Assembly (NCBI GenBank): GCA_944989445.1
Contig: CALYLW010000180.1
Span: forward strand, 1,609,298 to 1,673,297
DNA from: Ampullaceana balthica
Taxonomy: Eukaryota > Mollusca > Gastropoda > Lymnaeidae
Direction: 5' to 3'
Length of the DNA: 64,000 nucleotides
The translations under genes were made by a program, and so were the position numbers. The first letter of the stretch is position 1; every line of letters begins with the position of its first letter. The notes under the pieces were generated by a model. The model ran no database searches and had not been told where the DNA came from. It saw nothing but the letters and a program-made list of their open reading frames with translations. Positions 57,268 to 64,000 of this stretch are shown here, piece after piece.

Positions 57268-57600
57268 ATAAATAATTGCACTATAGTCAGCCAAAGCTGA
57301 GTGCCGACAGAGTGCCGAAAACGAAATCAAACCAAACGTTTTCGGTTGAAACAGAAGCCGAAACCTCAGAATTGGCGATGCTTTAGGCTCACAACAAAAC
57401 CAAAAGATACTCTGGACACCAACATAAGATTCGAAAACATGCATGAGATATAAATTCAACTGTTGTCTGTACAGCGGGGTAACAAGTGTGATCATGATGT
57501 CCAGCAATCATGAATATCGGATTGCCGGCTGATTGACAGACAAAACGACAATCTAAATACTAGTGGACGACCGAAAACCAAATTTGATTTTTAATTTTAA
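57268..57600. other. No feature recognised
   Basis: A minus-strand frame (57196-57507) is open for 103 codons but has no family I recognise and overlaps the candidate exon above. Confidence 0.4.
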
Positions 57601-57607
57601 AAAAATA

Positions 57608-57628
57608 ATTTGTGTGTGTGTGTGTGTC
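57608..57628. repeat. Short (GT)n tract
   Basis: About nine GT dinucleotides next to the LINE remnant. Confidence 0.85.
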
Positions 57629-57769
57629 GAAAGAGCTGAACATCCAGGCGAATTCTAAACCGGAAATGCGTCGAAAAATCATCATATGGGAAATTTCGGC
57701 GCTGAAAACAAAGTCGGTCTCTACCTGAATAATTATTTAGTGGATGTTGGCTAAATGTCTTATCATTAT

Positions 57770-57960
57770 AATCGTCTTTGGCGATGCAGCCCAACCTGGC
57801 GTGTTCTATCACTCTCTCCCATTCCGAGCGATCCGTAGCTTTTCGCCTCCACAACCGAACCCCCAACAAATGTAGGTATTTAATAGCCGCATCCATTCGT
57901 CCCATTCTCGGTCGGCTTGGTAGCCTTCTACTTCCTGGTGTCTTGATATAGTCTGGCTCT
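57770..57960 (-). pseudogene. C-terminal remnant of a LINE ORF2
   Basis: The minus strand reads RPRMGRMDAAIKYLHLLGVR then WRRKATDRSEWERVIEHARL. This is the R-P...W-M-D...L-G-V...A-x-DR-x-x-W pattern at the extreme C terminus of many LINE reverse transcriptases. It is a different family from the two LINE copies above. Confidence 0.65.
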
Positions 57961-58800
57961 GCTGGCCTCTAGATTGGCATTCCTTACCGATGACCTGCTC
58001 TCTGTAATCTCCCTTTTTAAATTATTTAGACTGAGTGTCGGTCTTAAAACACCTTATATAGCACTTTATTATATAACGTGTAAGAGTCTTATTTACAGTG
58101 TATTTAATTCGCTTGATTTTGTTCAGCTAAAAATTCTATTTAAAATCTAAAGAAAAAGTTGACTCGGCCATGAAAAAACAACAACCAACGACCCTTACCA
58201 AATAAAGACTTCTTGTGACTCAGTAGCCATAGAGCGAAATAAACAGTCTTGAAAAAATACAAAGTTTCTGACAACTGACGCTGAGAACTGTTGATATTTG
58301 ATAAAAAGTACTTGTGACATTTAATACAAAGTACTTTTGACATTTGATAAAAGTATTGCTGACATCATTTAAAATAGAGTAATAAAGCGGATCTCAACAG
58401 AAAGAATTTCTGATGACAGACAATACCAGTCACTTCACATCTTTGGAACAAATGAAATCTTTCAAAAATTTTGTAGTGATATTTTCTGGTATAATAAAGA
58501 TAATAATGAAACCAAATGTCTTAGCTTTTAGCATCGACAAGAGTTATACTTGTTCATTGAAGTTAGTTGTTTCACATATTAATTGTCTATGAAAGATATA
58601 TAATATAATTCACTAATGCCTTACCATCAACCGTTAACAGAAACTTCGTGTCAGGTTTGTTACTTTAAAAATCGCAAGTGTAAAAAATATTTCATTAATT
58701 CTTATCAATTTCACCTCAGTGTTAAATAAAAGTCTCAAATAGTTTTCATTTTGTGTGTTCACAAAATAGCTTGTGGAGACTTCACATTTGGCTTTAGTTT
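57961..58800. other. No feature recognised
   Basis: AT-rich DNA. AAAGTA...TGACATTTGATA words repeat three times near 58300-58370. Confidence 0.5.
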
Positions 58801-60445
58801 TAACAGTATTGATCAGCTATAACTGTATTGATCAGCTATAACAGTATTGATCAGCTATAACTGTATTGATCAGCTATAACTGTATTGATCAGCTATAACT
58901 GTATTGATCAGCTATAACAGTATTGATCAGCTATAAATGTATTGATCAGCTACAACAGTATTGATCAGCTATAACAGTATTGATCAGCTATAACTGTATT
59001 GATCACCTATAACTGTATTGATCACCTATAACTGTATTGATCACCTATAACTGTATTGATCAGCTATAACAGTATTGATCAGCTATAACTGTATTGATCA
59101 GCTATAACAGTATTGATCAGCTATAACAGTATTGATCAGCTATAACTGTATTGATCACCTATAACTGTATTGATCACCTATAACTGTATTGATCACCTAT
59201 AACTGTATTGTTCAGCTATAACAGTATTGATCAGCTATAACTGTATTGATCAGCTATAACAGTATTGATCAGCTATAACAGTATTGATCAGCTATAACTG
59301 TATTGATCACCTATAACTGTATTGATCACCTATAACTGTATTGATCACCTATAACTGTATTGATCAGCTATAACAGTATTGATCAGCTATAACTGTATTG
59401 ATCAGCTATAACAGTATTGATCAGCTATAACAGTATTGATCAGCTATAACTGTATTGATCACCTATAACTGTATTGATCACCTATAACTGTATTGATCAC
59501 CTATAACTGTATTGATCACCTATAACTGTATTGATCAGCTATAACAGTATTGATCAGCTATAACTGTATTGATCAGCTATAACAGTATTGATCAGCTATA
59601 ACAGTATTGATCAGCTATAACTGTATTGATCACCTATAACTGTATTGATCACCTACAACTGTATTGATCACCTATAACTGTATTGATCAGCTATAACAGT
59701 ATTGATCAGCTATAACTGTATTGATCACCTATAACAGTATTGATCAGCTATAACAGTATTGATCAGCTATAACAGTATTGATCACCTATAACTGTATTGA
59801 TCACCTATAACTGTATTGATCAGCTATAACTGTATTGATCACCTATAACTGTATTGGTCAGCTATAACTGTATTGATCACCTATAACTGTATTGATCAGC
59901 TATAACTGTATTGATCAGCTATAACAGTATTGATCAGCTATAACTGTATTGATCACCTATAACTGTATTGATCAGCTATAACTGTATTGATCACCTATAA
60001 CTGTATTGATCAGCTATAACTGTATTGATCACCTATAACTGTATTGATCAGCTATAACACTATTGATCACCTATAACTGTATTGATCACCTATAACTGTA
60101 TTGATCAGCTATAAATGTATTGATCACCTATAACTGTATTGATCAGCTATAACTGTATTGATCACCTATAACTGTATTGATCAGCTATAACTGTATTGAT
60201 CACCTATAACTGTATTGATCAGCTATAACACTATTGATCACCTATAACTGTATTGATCAGCTATAACACTATTGATCACCTATAACTGTATTGATCAGCT
60301 ATAACACTATTGATCACCTATAACTGTATTGATCAGCTATAACTGTATTGATCACCTATAACTGTATTGATCAGCTATAACACTATTGAACACCTATAAC
60401 TGTATTGATCAGCTATAACACTATTGATCACCTATAACTGTATTG
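58801..60445 (+). repeat. 19-bp satellite with higher-order structure, about 87 copies
   Basis: Unit CTGTATTGATCAGCTATAA with AGC/ACC and CTG/CAG/CAC variants. Runs of ACC-type units begin at 59004, 59156, 59308 and 59460, exactly 152 bp (8 units) apart, and again at 59631 (152 plus one unit). After about 59840 the two unit types alternate, giving a 38-bp period. Confidence 0.95.
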
Positions 60446-61350
60446 AGACAAATGAGAACTTCATTAAAACAGGCGAAATGGTTTAAGCTACTAAGATTTC
60501 CACCAACACAGGGGTGGGGCAACATTTTATTGCGAGGGCCTCATTAGTAAGATATGATACATCCAGGGGCCGCATCTAACTAAAATTTAGCCTCAGTTTA
60601 AGTACAAACATTCATCTTTAACATAAATTTATTGATTTTTTTCAATATTACCGCAGGCTTCCGTGGACGGAAAAAAACTCCATAGCGGGCCACATGCCAC
60701 CCGCGGGCCGTAATTTGCCCATCCCTGCACTAACACAAAGCACAAGCATCGTTTCTCGACTCTCACCTTTAATCAATTTAAGCAGCCATTATTCCTTCCT
60801 ATCACACTAGCAGCACCGTCTGCAGCACAAGATGTTGATATTTTCATTGATCGATTATTATGATATTATTGACATCTAATTGATTTTTTTGTGTCTTTGG
60901 CTGTAGTGGAGCTTTCGAATAATTTACCTAACAACATTTCCTTAACAAATAGTCAACCATTTATCAAGTTATCTTACTTAAGTTATCTATACAGCCTCAC
61001 TATCTCTCAAAGTTGATTGACCCACTTGCCCTGAGGGTTTTCTTGTCTTCAGCTTTTTCTACAGGTTGTATTTCAAAATGCTTACTCATTTCATCTATTC
61101 TTCTGCCAACAGTCTTGTTACTGAGTGACGTAGCTTCGCCATATTTTTTTCAAAACCTCTTAAGAAATGGAGACATTGGTGATTTTTTTTTGTCCATTAA
61201 AGTATGCTGTTCCCGGACTCAAATCTGAATTGAAATGCGGTCTTCTGTGGTTCACTTTCAAATGTGCCGCAAGACAAATTCGTTACATTGATTCCTTTGT
61301 CAAGCTGTGTTGGCTTAAGGGACAAAAGTGGTCAACGGGATGGCGGGTAT
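60420..61350 (-). pseudogene. hAT transposase fragment, interrupted by MITE and satellite
   Basis: Minus strand, in order: a block reading SLSNKTVGRRIDEMSKHFEI (about 61134-61080), a TSC-AADGAASVIGRNNGCLKL block with IKGESRETMLVLCV (about 60840-60730), then after the MITE NLSSLNHFACFNEVLICLNT (about 60500-60440). These are consecutive conserved blocks of ZBED5/FAM200-like hAT transposases (the T-V-x-R-R-I motif and the DGA-x-x-x-G motif). The next blocks are replaced by the 19-bp satellite. Confidence 0.75.
60509..60727. mobile_element. hAT-type MITE, 219 bp, inside a transposase remnant
   Basis: Termini CAGGGGTGGGGCAACATTTT and inverted CAGGGATGGGCAAATTACGG. Flanks CACCAACA and CACTAACA match at 7 of 8. 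Removing it rejoins the hAT transposase blocks on either side. Confidence 0.87.
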
Positions 61351-61713
61351 GAAATCAAAATTTAAATATTCCTCAAAACACTGACACATTGTTACTAGTT
61401 TGATCTAAACATTTTACTATTTTACTGAAATAAATAAAAGATCAATTGACAACTAAAAATAAAGTATGAGATAAAATTAACTTCTCGTCAAGAGGAGTAA
61501 AGTAAGACTAAATAAAAGAATATTTTATTGTACAAAAATGTCATCTTAGCCCCACCGTAAAATAACACCTTTCTTCATTTTCAATGCAATACTCGAGTTT
61601 AACGACTGTGATATTTTTTGAGTTATAATATAATTACTACATTTTATATAAATCATTTTTTTAATTAAAGGAATGGATTCATATAAAAATTTGGTTCAGT
61701 AGTGAAAAGGTAT

Positions 61714-62462
61714 ACACTGTAACATTTGATACACTGTAACATTTGATACACTGTAACATTTGATACACTGTAACATTTGATACACTGTAACATTTGATAC
61801 ACTGTAACATTTGATACACTGTAACATTTGATACACTGTAACATTTGATACACTGTAACATTTGATACACTGTAACATTTGATACACTGTAACATTTGAT
61901 ACACTGTAACATTTGATACACTGTAACATTTGATACACTGTAACATTTGATACACTGTAACATTTGATACACTGTAACATTTGATACACTGTAACATTTG
62001 ATACACTGTAACATTTGATACACTGTAACATTTGATACACTGTAACATTTGATACACTGTAACATTTGATACACTGTAACATTTGATACACTGTAACATT
62101 TGATACACTGTAACATTTGATACACTGTAACATTTGATACACTGTAACATTTGATACACTGTAACATTTGATACACTGTAACATTTGATACACTGTAACA
62201 TTTGATACACTGTAACATTTGATACACTGTAACATTTGATACACTGTAACATTTGATACACTGTAACATTTGATACACTGTAACATTTGATACACTGTAA
62301 CATTTGATACACTGTAACATTTGATACACTGTAACATTTGATACACTGTAACATTTGATACACTGTAACATTTGATACACTGTAACATTTGATACACTGT
62401 AACATTTGATACACTGTAACATTTGATACACTGTAACATTTGATACACTGTAACATTTGATG
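61714..62462 (+). repeat. 17-bp satellite, about 44 near-identical copies
   Basis: Unit GATACACTGTAACATTT repeated with no variant that I can see. It is open in all three minus-strand frames, producing repetitive false ORFs of up to 269 codons. Confidence 0.97.
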
Positions 62463-62519
62463 CATCAAGATACTTTTTTTTATTGTTCCTCAAAAAAATC
62501 GCCATTACCCACCCACTTT

Positions 62520-62577
62520 AACAACCAAATCTCCACCCCCCTTGTGGGACGTGGGCCCCACTTTGGGAAACACCGCT
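62520..62577 (-). mobile_element. Probable 5' terminus of a hAT element
   Basis: The minus strand starts CAGCGGTGTTTCCCAAAGTG and continues GGGCCCACGTCCC. This terminus type is typical of ZBED5-like hATs and has the right orientation for the transposase remnant at 60420-61350. The TSD cannot be checked because the other end is missing. Confidence 0.5.
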
Positions 62578-63050
62578 GTAAATGATCTCAATATAATGTG
62601 CGGTAAAATCTTCAAGTCATAATTTCAGAGGTCATGAGGTTACAACCTCCCTAATACTGGTTTTAAATATCTAGTCTGAATTTATTATTAATTTTTTAAA
62701 TATATTTTTTTGGTTTTATTTACTTGAAGATTATTTACTACTATACTACATTTTTTAAAGGGCAAAAAGCTGACCATCACAAATGGAGATTTTTTAAACA
62801 TCGGGTAAATAAAATACATACGTATTAAATGACAAGAAATCCTTTATTTTGAAATACTTAGGAGATTTTTAAAATTGATTAGTATGTTTATGGCTTACAC
62901 TATGTTTTAAGATTTTGTACACAGTGATCCCATGATTCCTCTCAGGTCACACATAAATTCATCTATTAAATGTCCACGTCAACCACAATTGACAGTGACA
63001 GAAATGGAGAAATTATGCAGCGACGCAACTAGGACCTTCTCGTGGCACAC
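62578..63050. other. No feature recognised
   Basis: AT-rich DNA without ORFs or repeats of note. Confidence 0.5.
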
Positions 63051-63054
63051 TACT

Positions 63055-63450
63055 GCGTTACGACACACCTAGCATTTTATCGTGGCACACCACTGTCACG
63101 GCACACCTAGCATTTTATCGTGGCCCACCACTGTCACGGCACACCTAGCATTTTATCGTGGCCCACCACTGTCACGGCACACCTAGCATTTTATCGTGGC
63201 CCACCACTGTCACGACACACATAGCATTTTATCGTGGCCCACCACTGTCACGGCACACCTAGCATTTTATCGTGGCCCACCACTGTCACGACACACCTAG
63301 CATTTTATCGTGGCCCACCACTGTCACGACACACCTAGCATTTTATCGTGGCCCACCACTGTCACGACACACCTAGCATTTTATCGTGGCCCACCACTGT
63401 CACGGCACACCTAGCATTTTATCGTGGCACACCACTGTCACGGCACACCG
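63055..63450 (+). repeat. 38-bp tandem repeat, about 10 copies
   Basis: Unit CACACCTAGCATTTTATCGT plus GGCCCACCACTGTCACGG, with GGCACAC/GGCCCAC and ACGG/ACGA variants. Confidence 0.94.
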
Positions 63451-63589
63451 GGCGCGGTGCTCTGATTCATTTCTTTACATCATTTACATTTTCCCCCCAT
63501 TTTCTTTATTTAAAAAAAATGTGTTCACCGGTGCCTGGCGTGAAGTCAAGTGACACGTAAAGTGTAAACAATAGCGACCGCTACATATA

Positions 63590-63890
63590 GTTTATATAGA
63601 TAAATTAAAAATGCATTAAATTAGTTACAGTACGTTTGATCGATCTGCAATTTTGATACGATGCATTGCTAGGTGAGACGGGTCCGTGTGCCAAATTTCA
63701 GCTCGATCGGATCACGGAAAGTGGGTCATTTTTTACTTTTCTTTTTCCGCCCGACGTACGAAGAGATGACGACAGACAAGATTTCGAAGTTAATATAAGG
63801 GATTTAATAAAACAAACCCGTAAAAACAAAGTTTTTGACTATAAATCCCTTATATATGAGACATAACTAACAGTATTGATTATATTCAAA
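63590..63890 (+). repeat. Dispersed repeat, relative of the foldback arm
   Basis: TTTTGATACGATGCATTGCT, AATTTCAGCTCGATCGGATC and GGAAAGTGGGTCATTTTTTA match 53260-53350. The right part (TTTTTGACTATAAATCCCTT) matches 50320-50340, joining the two dispersed repeats into one element. The last 110 bases of the window show nothing. Confidence 0.6.
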
Positions 63891-64000
63891 CGCGACAAAC
63901 ATTTACAGACTGAAACCGAAATTATCTCCCCTGGCTTTAAAACTGGGGGGAGGGGTGTGGTCATGGACGGGTGGCGTCAAGGCGTTAACTCAACTCCAGG

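Noticed and set aside
57196..57507. Minus-strand ORF of 103 codons
   Set aside because: No recognisable domain and it overlaps the better-supported plus-strand candidate exon; kept only as a note.
61665..62505. Three overlapping minus-strand ORFs of 250-269 codons
   Set aside because: They are the 17-bp satellite read in all three frames (51 bp per frame cycle without stops), not genes.

Overview
The window is nuclear DNA from an animal, AT-rich and unusually full of tandem repeats and short DNA transposons. The only conserved gene I recognise is a spliced SLC9A8-type Na+/H+ exchanger. The mix of RT-type LINEs, tRNA-headed SINEs, hAT and PIF/Harbinger-like MITEs and minisatellite-filled introns suggests an invertebrate, perhaps a mollusc; that placement is a guess from repeat style, not proof.

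Layout. 1-15.5 kb: no gene recognised; small tandem arrays, a composite hAT element with a nested MITE, diverged old repeats, several MITEs with visible target-site duplications (TSDs), a 5'-truncated LINE and a tRNA-derived SINE. 15.6-31.7 kb, plus strand: NHE8 in 15 coding exons. All phases join into one 640-residue frame with GT-AG junctions. Its introns hold six different minisatellites, three transposons of kilobase scale and three SINEs, and another minisatellite starts just after the stop codon. 31.7-37.2 kb: 3' UTR and downstream repeats.

37.2-55.5 kb, minus strand: I assembled a previously unlisted small gene from three short exons. A signal-peptide exon lies behind a TATA box, followed by a middle exon and a last exon with six cysteines, a stop codon and a nearby AATAAA. 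Phases match (1/1) and the product is 79 residues, a predicted secreted cysteine-rich peptide. Its two introns contain a 5.5-kb 34-bp satellite, an intact-ended 2.5-kb hAT element, a LINE copy, a foldback element and a 22-bp satellite.

55.5-64 kb: a tentative pair of plus-strand exons beside a MITE, LINE and hAT transposase remnants, a 19-bp satellite with a higher-order 152-bp period, a nearly uniform 17-bp array and a 38-bp array. The two genes are convergent (NHE8 plus, peptide gene minus); nothing in the sequence links their functions.
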